Assembly: GCA_019038695.1 (NCBI GenBank)
Contig: JAHOYZ010000002.1
Location: forward strand, 1 to 53,228
Origin: Candidatus Zixiibacteriota bacterium
GTDB lineage: Bacteria; Zixibacteria; MSB-5A5; GN15; FEB-12
Direction of reading: 5' to 3'
DNA length: 53,228 nt
Under the pieces are notes generated by a model. It did no database searches. It was given only the letters and a program-made list of their open reading frames with translations, and was not told the DNA's origin. Shown here piece by piece: positions 7,212 to 16,006 of this stretch; the stretch's first letter is position 1; every line of letters begins with the position of its first letter. Both the position numbers and the translations under genes were made by a program.

Positions 7212-8891
7212 CTATGACGCCGGGTCGACCCACCATTCCGGCGCCAAGCGGCGGGTGATGTCCACAATCTCGCGATCAACTTCGGCCAAAGCGCCACGTT
7301 CAATCAGTCCATCAAGCGCACCGCCTAGTAGAGCCAGTTTATCCCTGATTGGGACCGAAGCCGGGTAATACTCGTTGTTGAAGAAGATACGATACCGATC
7401 TCGCTGAGCTTTATCATCAAGCATTCGTCCGATAGCCGCTTCAAGCTGTTTCCCCCTCAACGCACTTATGTCCACTTTTGGGGAGCACAATTTATTCATG
7501 GTGTGCTTGAGCCCTTTATTGCACTTAAACTTTAACTGCCAACATTCGGTCACGCCCAAAGAGTTGATGACCAATACCGTAACAGTAATCGTTCCGGCTT
7601 CTTCGTCGGCTTTCACACCCTTGAGGAAGGGGAGGTAGTAGCTATCGGTGATGGATCCGAAAGCACTTATTCCGCCAGAATATGGATTCTCGATAATGTC
7701 ATGGATGGTGAAGTAAGGCTTCTGCTGGAAACGTGCATCCTGGATCATTATCAGTTCTTCTTCAGTGTAGTGGAATCGATCGTTCCAGAGTTCCTCGGCC
7801 GTGGCGCCCCTTCGAGTCAGGGATGAATGACTGGTGATCATTCCCAGCGCCTGTCCGCCCCGCCACACCAGCGGCAATACCCCGACGGCCCATTCTGCCG
7901 AGCCGCCAACTTCGCCGATCATAGCATTGAGGCAGCGACCATTGGGGAAATCTACTCCGTCCAGCCCCAGAACAAGCGAAGGGAAAAGGTCACCATCGGT
8001 ATCATATGGGATAGCCACGCCAGCATCGTTGAGGGCATCCATTGCAGGGTGGTGACGTTTGCGATCAATGAAAAAAGAACTAAGTTGATTCAGGTCAGAA
8101 TGTCCGTAGGAGTCGGCGATAATCTTGGCAGCATCAATGACCGATGCTTCCCGAGGATTGAACTCGTCAAAATGAGCACCGCTCATCCACCTCTGAACAT
8201 AGATGTCCGGTAGATGGCGTTTGACTTGCGACTCGATCAGGAACATTGCTGTCAGGCTCGAATGCAGTCCTTTGACCGACTTGGTAGTTCCATCGATTAC
8301 GTCATTACCCATAGAAAGGAGAGAGACGTTTTTCGGCATATCCCCACCATAGGTTGCTCGGTGGTGAGCCTTTCCAAACAACGCCCCCACAGCAATAGTC
8401 GGATTGCCGCCAACCTCTTTGCCAGGCTTGGCCCGCACGCCTTCGGTTATTGTCGATTCGATTAATACTTCTTCGCCTATTGGTAACGTCTCGGTGGTCA
8501 CCTGCAGGACTTCCGACATAACCTGTGCTGCAGTACGGTCGTTGACCCGCTTAAGTTCGTTGATTACTTGTTTGGTGCGTTGATCTTCGGGTATGTCGTT
8601 GAGACTTCCGCGACCGTGAACACCAACTGCTACGGCCGAGAGCGCTGCCGAAAATATGGCCGACTCGCGTACCTTGCGATTACGAAGCGCTCCCAGATTG
8701 GAAGCCCTGTTGATCTTGTCGTCAAGCAACAGGACATTGGATTCAAGAAGTGATACGTCGTAGAGATCGAACACAGGTCGATGACGATGGTTGAACTCGA
8801 TAATCCGGTCTTTGCTGGCCGGGTATTCTTTCTGCATTCCCTTGTATGCGATACGCTGAACGGCAATATCAAAGCGTAATTCGTTGGTCAT
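7212..8891 (-). CDS. Divergent GlpX-like (class II fructose-1,6-bisphosphatase superfamily) protein
   Basis: The 559-residue product is much longer than a usual GlpX (about 320-340). Recognisable landmarks of the Li-sensitive phosphatase superfamily are 'DVIDGTTKS' (family DPIDGT metal site), 'DTDGDLFPSL' (family DGD) and 'GEVGGSAEWAVG' (family GGAPEG, with the glutamate kept), then 'FHYTEEEL' before a C-terminal region of roughly 130 residues with no clear match. The usual N-terminal GEGExDEAP segment is replaced by 'GEEVLIESTITEG', so one metal ligand may differ. Gluconeogenic FBPase activity is therefore likely in fold but not certain in substrate. It is monocistronic, with an AGGA site about ten bases before the ATG. 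Confidence 0.65.
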   Translation of the reverse strand: MTNELRFDIAVQRIAYKGMQKEYPASKDRIIEFNHRHRPVFDLYDVSLLESNVLLLDDKINRASNLGALRNRKVRESAIFSAALSAVAVGVHGRGSLNDIPEDQRTKQVINELKRVNDRTAAQVMSEVLQVTTETLPIGEEVLIESTITEGVRAKPGKEVGGNPTIAVGALFGKAHHRATYGGDMPKNVSLLSMGNDVIDGTTKSVKGLHSSLTAMFLIESQVKRHLPDIYVQRWMSGAHFDEFNPREASVIDAAKIIADSYGHSDLNQLSSFFIDRKRHHPAMDALNDAGVAIPYDTDGDLFPSLVLGLDGVDFPNGRCLNAMIGEVGGSAEWAVGVLPLVWRGGQALGMITSHSSLTRRGATAEELWNDRFHYTEEELIMIQDARFQQKPYFTIHDIIENPYSGGISAFGSITDSYYLPFLKGVKADEEAGTITVTVLVINSLGVTECWQLKFKCNKGLKHTMNKLCSPKVDISALRGKQLEAAIGRMLDDKAQRDRYRIFFNNEYYPASVPIRDKLALLGGALDGLIERGALAEVDREIVDITRRLAPEWWVDPAS

Positions 8892-9208
8892 GACGGAATC
8901 ATCCTTCGTGTTGTGGTCTTCACAATCATACTGAACCTCGCGGTTGATCTTACGGTCGCCTGAGCTACGGTCATCATCTGGTCAAATTAGGGAAGCAGGC
9001 GACGATGGCAAGTGAAATCGTGCCGTCTGTTTTCAAACGGAATTAGAGTGATAGCGCTTTGAATTGGGTACATGCTTCTCATGCGCGTGGGGGAGTGATT
9101 CTTTGAATGTTCGTGAATTGTAGTAGCTTGGGAAAAAGAAACCGCCCCGTCCCGAAATGTGTATCGGGAGCGAGGCAGACTCTCATTTTAATGCAATCGT
9201 ACCTTAGG
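8892..9208. other. Intergenic stretch between tldE and the GlpX-like gene
   Basis: This 317-base gap is downstream of tldE and upstream of the GlpX-like gene, both minus strand. It carries the terminator of the tld pair (9132-9177) and presumably the GlpX-like promoter. No RNA gene or further reading frame was found. Confidence 0.6.
9132..9177 (-). terminator. Rho-independent terminator after tldE
   Basis: On the minus strand a GC-rich hairpin with arms at 9164-9176 and 9144-9155 (GCC.CG.TCCCGA pairing) is followed by TTTCTTTTT. It lies about 30 bases after the tldE stop. Confidence 0.75.
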
Positions 9209-10531
9209 TTATAGACCGGCGAACTGAACATCCTTAAAATGAAATGATGGACGTCTCAGAGAAGAGTACAGATAAGGATCATTGCCAACGGCAACGAGAT
9301 TTCCCCACAATCCTTCGAGATTACCGGAAATGTTCATTTCGTTGACCGGTTTGACGATTTTTCCGTCTTCAATCAGCATACCGATCAGACCCCACGAGAA
9401 ATCTCCGGTGGTACCGTTCGTGTTGCCACCAATGAAACTGGTGACAAGGATGCCCTTGGAAACTCCCGCAATCAAGTCATCCAGCGACTTGTCGCCGTAG
9501 GTGAAGATAACATTGGATGTCGAACCGCCAGTCGGATCGACTCCAAGCTTGCGACCGTAGTAGCAATCGATAAGGAACTCCTTAAGGACACCTTTTTCGA
9601 TCAGAGTGCGCTTTCGAGCTGCCATACCCTCACCATTGTAATGCCTTGATCCCAACCCACGCTCGATAAAGGGATCATCAATCACAGTAAGCTGATCAGA
9701 AGCGATCTTCTCACCCAGCTTTCCTTCGAGGAATGAGCGTTTCTGCTGCAAGGCTCTCCCTCCCATCGGTCCATAGAGCGCATACAACGGATTACCGGCG
9801 GCCCGATTGACCACAACCATATCCATCTGACCGGACTCGATCTTGGCTTGCCCAACTTTCGCCACCACTCTGTCAACCGCAGCCTGAGCCTGCGTTTCAG
9901 CATCAGGTATATTACTCAGGAAACGCGTAGTAGCGTAGTCCCAATCGGTTGGACGGCCGCCATTACCGTCGTCGATTGTCACCTGGACGCCAACTGAGAA
10001 CACAGTGCTCTGTGTGATACCCTCAAAACCGTTACTGTGAACCTTGATGGATTCATTGTCGCCATCATAGTATCCTGCGGTGGAAGATATGATCTTGTCG
10101 CTTTTGCCTGCTGTCAGTTCTTGTAAGTTCCTCGCCATCTTGACTCTCTGAGCAGCCTCGACACTGTCATAGCTATCATCAACCAGCTTCAGATCTATCG
10201 CCTTGATATCCTTATAGTACTTCGGATCGGGAAGTTTGCGGAATACATCCTTCCCGAGGTACTTGGTCATTGCCACGGCCTTCTTGATAAAGCTACCCAG
10301 TGAATCACGGCGAAGGTCATTGGTCGAATGTCCCGAGAACCTGTCATCGACATAAACATCGATATTGAGCGAGTTCTGGGTCGATTCCTTAACCAAATCG
10401 AGCTGCCCATCGCGAAATTCAACTTCAACACTGCGAGACCGGTAAATGTCTACAGCCGCATCTGCGGCACCAACGGCTCTGGCCGTTTTCGCTACCCAGT
10501 GAGCCAGTTCCAATCTGCCTTTTGTATCCAT
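9209..10531 (-). CDS. TldE/PmbA-type metallopeptidase subunit
   Basis: The 440-residue protein is the TldE/PmbA partner of TldD: it has the two-domain TldD/PmbA fold but no HExxxH zinc motif. N-terminal 'VEVEFRDGQLDLVKES' and C-terminal 'GTTGDFSWGLIGMLIEDGK' plus 'NEMNISGNLEGLWGN' are typical of the family. TldD/TldE form a heterodimeric protease that trims peptides such as microcin B17 precursor and CcdA. No signal peptide is visible, in contrast to the partner TldD encoded 56 bases upstream in the same operon. The ATG at 10531 has an AAGGAA site about eleven bases before it. Confidence 0.88.
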   Translation of the reverse strand: MDTKGRLELAHWVAKTARAVGAADAAVDIYRSRSVEVEFRDGQLDLVKESTQNSLNIDVYVDDRFSGHSTNDLRRDSLGSFIKKAVAMTKYLGKDVFRKLPDPKYYKDIKAIDLKLVDDSYDSVEAAQRVKMARNLQELTAGKSDKIISSTAGYYDGDNESIKVHSNGFEGITQSTVFSVGVQVTIDDGNGGRPTDWDYATTRFLSNIPDAETQAQAAVDRVVAKVGQAKIESGQMDMVVVNRAAGNPLYALYGPMGGRALQQKRSFLEGKLGEKIASDQLTVIDDPFIERGLGSRHYNGEGMAARKRTLIEKGVLKEFLIDCYYGRKLGVDPTGGSTSNVIFTYGDKSLDDLIAGVSKGILVTSFIGGNTNGTTGDFSWGLIGMLIEDGKIVKPVNEMNISGNLEGLWGNLVAVGNDPYLYSSLRRPSFHFKDVQFAGL

Positions 10532-10587
10532 ATCTCAATTCCTTGTGTCAGTTCTATCGGTTATTGTCCAGGTCATGGTCTGGCTGC

Positions 10588-12129
10588 TCACGAAATACCG
10601 CCAACCGTTATTGATGACACCAGAATCGTGGGAAGTCCCATCGATACCGGCACTCCCTGACCACCCTTACCACAGGTCCAGCCGCCTTCAGCCATGGCCA
10701 TATCGTTGGCGACCATAGTTACTTTTTTCAGGCAGTTTGGACCGTTGCCTATCAGATTGATGTCTTTGATGGGCTTCGTTATCTTCCCATCTTCAATCAA
10801 GTTTCCTGACTTCACATAAAAAGTGAAATCGCCTGCTCCGATATCTACCTGACCATTAGTGAACTGTGAGACAAAGATGCCTTTCTTGACATTGCCGATT
10901 ATTTCTTTGACCTCGTGAGGACCGTCCGTCATGTAGGTATTGCGCATACGCGGTATCGGTGCAAAGCGGAAGGATTGGCGTCGCCCACTCCCGGTAGGTT
11001 TGACTCCGTAGAACTTGGCGCTGATTCTGTCATGCAGGTAGCTTTCGAGAATGCCGTCCCTCACGAGATATGTCTCCTGACTGTCCTGACCTTCATCATC
11101 AATATTGATTGATCCTCGAACATTGGCATTCTTACCGTTATCCACAATGGAAACGAATTTCTCGGCTACCGGCTTGCCGATCTTATCAGCGAAGATGGAC
11201 GTCCCTTTGCGATTGAAGTCTGCTTCCATCCCGTGACCAATGGCTTCATGCAATAAAATCCCGGAGCTTCCGGCTGCCAGTACAACTGGCATTTCGCCTG
11301 CTTCGGGCATAACCGCATCAAAAAGATTGACTGTGCGATTGACCGCCTCAGAGCCAATTCGATCCAGAGATTCGTTGGTCACAAACTCAATACCACGTCG
11401 GCCAGCCAGATCGAATCCGTTGCTCTCTCTTTTCCCATCCTGCTCTGCAGTACAGTAGCCGGAAACTCGAAGCATCGGTTGATAGTCACAGGCAATACGA
11501 CCATCGGAAGTTGCCACCATAATGTAGGAGTTATTATCGGAGAAACTGACACTGGTTTTGATCACCCGTTTATCGGCAGCATGCATGGCAGCATTGATCC
11601 GGTTGACCGCCGGGATACGCTGGTCGATACCGACATCTTCCCATTTCGTCTTGATTGGGTAGTAATCGGGAGTCGGATACAGAGCAAGGCTGGCAATAGT
11701 TCCCGGTGCAGTTCCCGCAGAAATACTGGCCGCTGTCTTGGCTGCCAGTTTCATCGCTTCGGGAGTGATTTCCTCGGTAAATGAATACCCGGTCTGGTCT
11801 CCCTTAACAACTCGGATGCCAACTCCAAAATCGACATTCGTATACGACCGATTGACAATGTCGTCTTCCAGAGCGACATAGCTGCTGGATGAATGCTGGA
11901 AGAAGAGATCGCAATAGTCTCCGCCGTTTTCAAGAGCGAGACCCATTGTCTTTCGGATCAAGTCTCTATCAACTCCAAAATGGCGCATGTAATCGTCAAG
12001 ATCTGAGCTCTCACTGAGACCTGGTGAAAAAGCCATAGCGGGATTGATCCTGAAGATTGCAGGGATTGTCGCCAATGCAACACCCTGAGCCCCCATCCTA
12101 ATGAATTTCCGCCTTGTGATGTTATCCAT
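10588..12129 (-). CDS. TldD-family metalloprotease with Tat signal
   Basis: The ATG at 12129 is preceded by a good GGAGG at seven bases. The 513-residue product begins with a twin-arginine signal, 'TRRKFIRMG' followed by a hydrophobic stretch to 'NPAMAFS', so it is probably exported folded. The zinc site HEAIGH is at 294-299, in the motif 'LLHEAIGHGMEADF'. The C-terminal domain ends with 'QFTNGQVDIGAGDFTF' and 'NGPNCLKKVTMVANDMA', normal for TldD. TldD is the catalytic subunit of the TldD/TldE protease. The E. coli enzyme is cytoplasmic; the exported form differs from it and suggests an envelope substrate. Confidence 0.88.
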   Translation of the reverse strand: MDNITRRKFIRMGAQGVALATIPAIFRINPAMAFSPGLSESSDLDDYMRHFGVDRDLIRKTMGLALENGGDYCDLFFQHSSSSYVALEDDIVNRSYTNVDFGVGIRVVKGDQTGYSFTEEITPEAMKLAAKTAASISAGTAPGTIASLALYPTPDYYPIKTKWEDVGIDQRIPAVNRINAAMHAADKRVIKTSVSFSDNNSYIMVATSDGRIACDYQPMLRVSGYCTAEQDGKRESNGFDLAGRRGIEFVTNESLDRIGSEAVNRTVNLFDAVMPEAGEMPVVLAAGSSGILLHEAIGHGMEADFNRKGTSIFADKIGKPVAEKFVSIVDNGKNANVRGSINIDDEGQDSQETYLVRDGILESYLHDRISAKFYGVKPTGSGRRQSFRFAPIPRMRNTYMTDGPHEVKEIIGNVKKGIFVSQFTNGQVDIGAGDFTFYVKSGNLIEDGKITKPIKDINLIGNGPNCLKKVTMVANDMAMAEGGWTCGKGGQGVPVSMGLPTILVSSITVGGIS

Positions 12130-12484
12130 CCTTAATCCTCCGAGCACTTGACTCTATAGTTATTCGCTTGAAATTTCTGACACATCGGAAGTGTACTACT
12201 CTGTGAATTATTCGCTTCCACACATAATTGGACGAACAAATGAGCAGCTTGTTTCATCTCTTTACGAGTATTCCCATTCCCAGGCAACTGAGTGTACCGA
12301 TCCCTCCTTCACGGGCACGAAGGGACATTAAGAGAGGCGGATCGCACAATGGCAACTGATCCACTAATCGGCGAGGATAGAATCCGGGCGGTGCAACAGT
12401 GAACCCTTTTTCCTTGTCCGGTTAAGAAATCGACCTTTATTACTGACAGGAAACAGGTTTCTTCTGGTCAGGGATGTTGCGACT
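12130..12484. other. Divergent intergenic region between tldD and the TPR glycosyltransferase-like gene
   Basis: These 355 bases separate divergently transcribed genes and should hold both promoters. A nested imperfect inverted repeat sits near 12298-12346 (outer CGATCC/GGATCG, inner CCTTC/GAAGG). It lacks a T-run and might be a regulator site or a chance cruciform. No gene was found. Confidence 0.5.
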
Positions 12485-14380
12485 ATGCGATCTTACTTGA
12501 AGTCGATTGGCAAAGTGTGTAATACTGTTTCTTCTCATGCTTGGTATCCAACCGGACTGCACCTGTTGCTGATCGCAGGTGCCGGTGTTTTAATTCGAAT
12601 AGCATACGCCCGGGGACTTGAGGCAAGTGGTTTCATGGGCGCTTACTCCGCCGACTGTCTTGTGTTGCACACGTGGGCAACCAGTATACTGTCCGGTGAT
12701 ACCACCTCCACTGCGTTTTTCCGAGCACCTCTCTATCCGCATCTTCTGGCTCTGTGGTACCACATATCAGGTATTTCATCCTGGACGGTAATTGCATGGC
12801 AGGGTGGTATTGGTTTGCTCACGGGATTTACCAGTTACTTCCTCGCTAGACACCTGTTTGGCTCGACCATTGCTTTGTACTCGGCCCTGGTTGTAGTCGC
12901 CTACCCCACACTTGTATATTACGAGGGGGAACCCCTTATAACATCGTTATTTGTTCTGCTCTTTACCTTGACTGTATACCTTCTTGTCCGGGCGGTGACG
13001 GACAACGATCTTAAATACGTTGTGCTTGCTGGACTGGTTTTGGGAATCGGAGCCATTACCCGCCCGACTATTATCCCGCTTGTAATCGTGTATCCACTGG
13101 TGTCCATAATACAGTTCGGTCGAACCGGACTTAAACGCACTGTTCGTCGCAGCTTTCTATTGGTGCTCGCGATGCTGATTCCGGTTCTGCCGGTCACTGC
13201 TTTCAACTACTTCGTCGGCGGGGAATTCGTACCTATTTCAACTCAGGGGGGAATCAATTTCTACATCGGCAATTCGGCCTCCAGTGATGGCTTGACGGTT
13301 CGTGCTCCGGGACCAAACCTTCGGATTGGTGATTATAACGACAACATCTGGACTTCGTCCCTTGATGAGGCCGAGTTTCAGATCGGCCGTGAACTTTCTC
13401 AGGGGGAAGTCTCAAGCTACTGGTACACCAGTGCATACCAGGACATATTCCATGAACCTCTGAGGTGGCTGACACTCATGGCCAAGAAATTCTATATGTT
13501 TTGGCACGGTTCTGAGATATTTAACAACCGTCCTCTCTACTATGCCCGGCAATATAGCTCTTACATGTCCATCACGCTTTGGTCATTCTTGATTAATTTC
13601 CCTTCCGGATTGTTGTTCCCATTAGCACTCGTAGGTGGTGTTCTCGGTTATAGGAATCGGAAAAATATCGTGGTCCCGATTCATGCCATAGGTTTGTATG
13701 CATTGGTAATCAGCGCTTTTTTTGTTTGTGCCAGGTTTCGGCAGCCGGTCATCCCCGTAGCTGTCATGTTTGCTGTTTATGCGATAGGTCGGTTGGGATC
13801 AATGGCCGTTCGAAACAGACGACGTTTTTGGGGGGGTATCGGTCTTTTTGGTTTACTTGTAGTTGTTCTAAACTGGGGAGGCCAAGTCGATTCGACTGGC
13901 AATCGCTCTCAGTTTCATTCACTGGTGGGTCAGACGTTACTTCAGCACGGCAAGTATGGACCCGGTGTTATGGAACTCGAGAAAGCTTTGGATATCCTGC
14001 CGGATAACTTAATGGTTTACGATGAACTGGGCCAAACTCACCTGTGGCACAATCGCCCTCAGGAAGCAAAACAGATTTACTTGCGTGGCATGGAGGTGAA
14101 TCCGACCCATCCAATATTTAATTATAATCTGGGACGGATTGCTCAGTCTGAAGGTCACCTGAACGACGCACTCAATTATTACCGCCAGACAATTGAGTAT
14201 TCCATCGGATTTGATCGCGCAATATATGGTATTGCCTCCGTCTTTGAACAAAAACAACAATACGACTCCGCCCTGTTTTACTATGAGCGAACTAAAGAAC
14301 TAAACGGTTATGAGGGCGAAGATGCGAGGCGTCTTGACACTCGCATTGAAATCATGAGACTCAAACTCGATCTGGATTAG
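12485..14380 (+). CDS. Polytopic glycosyltransferase-like membrane protein with C-terminal TPRs
   Basis: The 631-residue protein has roughly ten or more membrane segments in the first 470 residues, in the style of the GT-C/PMT_2 (ArnT-like) glycosyltransferases. An early periplasmic loop carries 'FFRAPLYPHLLALW', matching the R-x-P-x-Y/H-P motif common in that group. The last ~150 residues are soluble TPR-like repeats ('KYGPGVMELEKALDILPDN', 'RPQEAKQIYLRGMEVNP', 'HLNDALNYYRQTIEY'). It probably transfers a sugar from a polyprenyl-phosphate donor on the outer face of the membrane, with TPRs docking a partner. Substrate unknown. It is a single gene facing away from tldD, and resembles the protein at 31993-34050 in overall design. 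Confidence 0.7.
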   Translation: MRSYLKSIGKVCNTVSSHAWYPTGLHLLLIAGAGVLIRIAYARGLEASGFMGAYSADCLVLHTWATSILSGDTTSTAFFRAPLYPHLLALWYHISGISSWTVIAWQGGIGLLTGFTSYFLARHLFGSTIALYSALVVVAYPTLVYYEGEPLITSLFVLLFTLTVYLLVRAVTDNDLKYVVLAGLVLGIGAITRPTIIPLVIVYPLVSIIQFGRTGLKRTVRRSFLLVLAMLIPVLPVTAFNYFVGGEFVPISTQGGINFYIGNSASSDGLTVRAPGPNLRIGDYNDNIWTSSLDEAEFQIGRELSQGEVSSYWYTSAYQDIFHEPLRWLTLMAKKFYMFWHGSEIFNNRPLYYARQYSSYMSITLWSFLINFPSGLLFPLALVGGVLGYRNRKNIVVPIHAIGLYALVISAFFVCARFRQPVIPVAVMFAVYAIGRLGSMAVRNRRRFWGGIGLFGLLVVVLNWGGQVDSTGNRSQFHSLVGQTLLQHGKYGPGVMELEKALDILPDNLMVYDELGQTHLWHNRPQEAKQIYLRGMEVNPTHPIFNYNLGRIAQSEGHLNDALNYYRQTIEYSIGFDRAIYGIASVFEQKQQYDSALFYYERTKELNGYEGEDARRLDTRIEIMRLKLDLD

Positions 14381-14492
14381 CGGCTGCGACGGTTTCATCG
14401 ATTCGATAGCCAGATAGTTCACTCAACAGACCGGTCAACTTCCCTGCTAGTGATCGACTCCCCAAACAAGCACGTAGGTTGCTGGATAGTGG

Positions 14493-14696
14493 TTAAGGGA
14501 GTAACTTGTTGAAATCACTTATCAGATCCATAAGGCGGTTTTCATCCCACCCTTTCTGGTCGGCCAGTTCAGCCAGGGTGCCCCAGAATGGTTCCCCACA
14601 CACGACACAGGGAAGGTTGTGCTGGATCAAGAAACCTACCAGATCGGGGTGGTCCTGAATGTAGTCTTCAATCCGTGTTTCAGGTCTTAGCACCAT
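14493..14696 (-). CDS. DUF1858 domain protein
   Basis: A 67-residue protein matching the DUF1858 family, often found with or fused to hybrid-cluster and other redox proteins. 'IEDYIQDHPDLVGFLIQH' is the typical helix pair and the CxxC at C30/C33 ('LPCVVCGEPFWGT') is the likely redox or metal site. The family is almost always about this length, so it looks complete. The ATG at 14696 follows GGATAATTT. It is downstream of the isomerase gene on the same strand but separated by a 214-base gap with a palindromic repeat, so it may be its own unit. Confidence 0.85.
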   Translation of the reverse strand: MVLRPETRIEDYIQDHPDLVGFLIQHNLPCVVCGEPFWGTLAELADQKGWDENRLMDLISDFNKLLP

Positions 14697-14852
14697 AAAT
14701 TATCCAACATACACCTCATCCCTTTGTTCCCAGGTACTCCGCGATTTGATGTTCTGAGGTCGAAATCTTCTTCGGTCTCGACAGTCGGTACCTGTTTTTT
14801 CATCCAGTTAGGGAAGCAGCTCTGCGCGTTAGCCAGAAAGCAGGCGATGCGT

Positions 14853-14878
14853 GCCGGCCCAAACGAATTTGAGCCGGC
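14853..14878. repeat. Palindromic repeat, family C (GCCGGC..CAAA / TTTGAGCCGGC)
   Basis: An imperfect palindrome whose minus-strand reading is GCCGGCTCAAA, five bases, TTTGGGCCGGC. Related sequences occur at 22082-22153 (interrupted) and 50851-50875. It lies in the gap between the isomerase and DUF1858 genes. Confidence 0.6.
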
Positions 14879-14910
14879 TACACAGATTGTCAAAAAGCAA
14901 GCAACGCCTG

Positions 14911-15999
14911 CTAATGGCTGTTCCTGAGCGCCTGTTTGAGGGCTTCGATAACAGCTACCGGCGTGGGATCGACTTTGTTGATAATGGCCAGATAGTACGA
15001 AGTGAAATCACCTAACTGGACAAGGCTCAGTATTCGTTCCAGTAGCCGTTCGCCACGCGAATGAACATCAATAACTTCTACTTCCTGTTGCAGGATTATG
15101 TCTTTGACGATGTTCATCCGAGCTCTGATCTGTGGATGATCATTCATATCACGGAGCAGGATTACGACCAGATGATCCTTGTGCGGTGCGATGTTGTCCG
15201 ACCAGGCCACCAATTCATTGTGGTTGAGTTCGGCGAATTGATTGATATAGGCTAGCGTCTTGGAATTTTCACAAAACTGCCCTTTCCAGCGTAAGGCCAC
15301 CGCATCGGTGATAGTCGGTCCGGAGTATATAATTGGAATCTTGCCACACAACTTTTCTGCCAGGAGCTTGGCCGGGTTGGTTGTAGTGTCGTTGTCCTCG
15401 ATGTATTTCTCGCGATATTCCTGAAGGGCGGTGATGGTATGCTCGACTTCCTTGATCATGTCCTTCACCAGGCCTATTTTCTCAAAGAATATCAACATCG
15501 GAACGATCGAGTATCCCAGGGCGGCGCGTGGTTGGAAACCAGTCTGTAATTTGGCCATAGGGATTTCATTGAGCTTGGCCAGGTCCGCGAGCATACCACC
15601 GGTCGTTATGGTCGCCAGCATAGCTTTGCGTTCGATCGCATCCTCAATCGCTGCCAGAGTTTCTTCAGTGTTGCCACTGTAGGAGGAGGCAATAACCAGG
15701 CTTTCATCATCGACATATTCCGGGAGCACATAGTTCCGGCAAATATCAAAGGGCACCATGAGCTTGGAAGCGAGGAAGCTGCGCAGGATTTCCGAACCAA
15801 TGGCGGAGCCACCCATGCCGACCACTACTATGTTTTTGATCCCGTAGAAATCAACCGGGTCCACTTTCCACATTTTGCCGATCTTAAGAGCGTCAGCCAT
15901 CTGCTCGGCAAAGTCGAAGATGCTATTGTACATATTACTCGGATCCATCGCCCTGATCTGATCAACGTCGTCGAGAATACTCAATGTATCAATCCTCAT
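14911..15999 (-). CDS. Bifunctional phosphoglucose/phosphomannose isomerase
   Basis: The 362-residue protein fits the short PGI/PMI family of Archaea and many uncultured bacteria, which interconverts glucose-6-P or mannose-6-P with fructose-6-P. Two SIS domains are visible; the first holds 'VVVGMGGSAIGSEIL' and 'SSYSGNTEETLAAI', the classic sugar-phosphate site. It begins eight bases after the PTS enzyme I stop and is probably the last gene of the obg-dprA-ptsH-ptsI operon. Its mannose-6-P product could feed GDP-mannose for the gmd/rmd genes elsewhere in the window. Confidence 0.9.
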   Translation of the reverse strand: MRIDTLSILDDVDQIRAMDPSNMYNSIFDFAEQMADALKIGKMWKVDPVDFYGIKNIVVVGMGGSAIGSEILRSFLASKLMVPFDICRNYVLPEYVDDESLVIASSYSGNTEETLAAIEDAIERKAMLATITTGGMLADLAKLNEIPMAKLQTGFQPRAALGYSIVPMLIFFEKIGLVKDMIKEVEHTITALQEYREKYIEDNDTTTNPAKLLAEKLCGKIPIIYSGPTITDAVALRWKGQFCENSKTLAYINQFAELNHNELVAWSDNIAPHKDHLVVILLRDMNDHPQIRARMNIVKDIILQQEVEVIDVHSRGERLLERILSLVQLGDFTSYYLAIINKVDPTPVAVIEALKQALRNSH

Positions 16000-16006
16000 A
16001 TGTATT

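Noticed and set aside
14697-14910. 68-codon minus-strand frame between isomerase and DUF1858 genes
   Set aside because: It runs through a palindromic repeat and has no protein-like pattern.
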